The notes beneath the pieces are model-generated. The model did not search any database. It saw nothing but the letters and a program-made list of their open reading frames with translations, and was not told where the DNA came from. From Candidatus Yonathbacteria bacterium RIFCSPHIGHO2_01_FULL_51_10 (GTDB lineage: Bacteria; Patescibacteriota; Minisyncoccia; Phycocordibacterales; UBA1539_B), in contig MHUS01000043.1 of the NCBI GenBank assembly GCA_001823505.1, positions 6,352-18,345 on the forward strand: a DNA stretch of 11,994 nt, given 5' to 3'. Positions 11,938-11,994 of this stretch are shown one piece after another (the first letter of the stretch is position 1; each line of letters begins with the position of its first letter). The position numbers and the translations under genes are program-made.

Positions 11938-11965
11938 AGTATACCCCATGGGGGTATCTTTGCAA
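11938..11965 (-). promoter_or_regulatory. Promoter of the copper operon
   Basis: On the minus strand: -35 TTGCAA (11965-11960), a 16-nt spacer, and -10 TATACT (11943-11938). The expected start is at or one base before ATG 11930. The spacer holds the CsoR-type palindrome. Confidence 0.7.
11941..11957 (-). promoter_or_regulatory. CsoR operator
   Basis: ATACCCC-ATG-GGGGTAT is a perfect inverted repeat with 7-bp arms and a 3-nt centre. Known CsoR sites are GC-rich palindromes of the same TACCCC...GGGGTA layout. It fills the spacer and overlaps the -10 box, so a bound repressor would block RNA polymerase. Confidence 0.9.
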
Positions 11966-11994
11966 GTAGGGCGTTCCCTGTTGATTGACAACAC

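Noticed and set aside
11981..11994. TTGACA at 11985-11990 as the -35 of a rightward gene
   Set aside because: The -10 box and the gene would lie outside the window, so it cannot be supported.
1..11994. CRISPR arrays, insertion sequences or transposases
   Set aside because: No regularly spaced repeats and no transposase, integrase or Cas-like protein was seen on either strand.

Overview
The window looks like a small bacterial chromosome piece, most probably from the Candidate Phyla Radiation (Patescibacteria, Parcubacteria-like). This is an inference from the divergent RuvX N-terminus, the short genes, the mix of Shine-Dalgarno-led and apparently leaderless starts, and a copper module made of a CsoR repressor, a CopA-type ATPase, an HMA-SafE fusion and a cupredoxin. 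No rRNA or other taxonomic marker is present to confirm it.

Layout from left to right. Positions 1-231 hold the 5' part of ruvX (minus strand, cut by the window edge). Two small winged-helix-like genes follow on the plus strand (354-611 and 753-1070), each with a promoter and a hairpin terminator. A class I/II PLP aminotransferase (1123-2427, minus) and a tRNA-Ser(UGA) (2503-2592, plus) diverge from a shared promoter region. Directly after the tRNA lies a visibly AT-richer segment (about 2600-4540). It has two small membrane proteins and a DUF4238 protein in a plus-strand run, then a 60-codon start-less coding remnant on the minus strand. This is the most accessory-looking part of the window.

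Positions 4611-6330 are a minus-strand operon of a single-domain VOC/PhnB-like protein, a tandem two-domain VOC protein and a YCII-like protein. Divergent from it is an EgtD-like (Methyltransf_33) SAM methyltransferase (6504-7427, plus). Two facing terminators separate it from a 63-residue lysine-tailed protein (7567-7758, minus).

The right third (7926-11930, minus) is a copper-handling operon in the order csoR, copA, HMA-SafE, cupredoxin. It is driven by a promoter whose -35/-10 spacer carries a perfect CsoR-type palindrome. The expected logic is that Cu(I) binding releases CsoR, CopA exports Cu(I) across the membrane, and the HMA-SafE and membrane-anchored cupredoxin proteins handle copper in or outside the membrane. 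The copper functions follow from family knowledge and visible motifs. The role of the AT-rich island is unknown.
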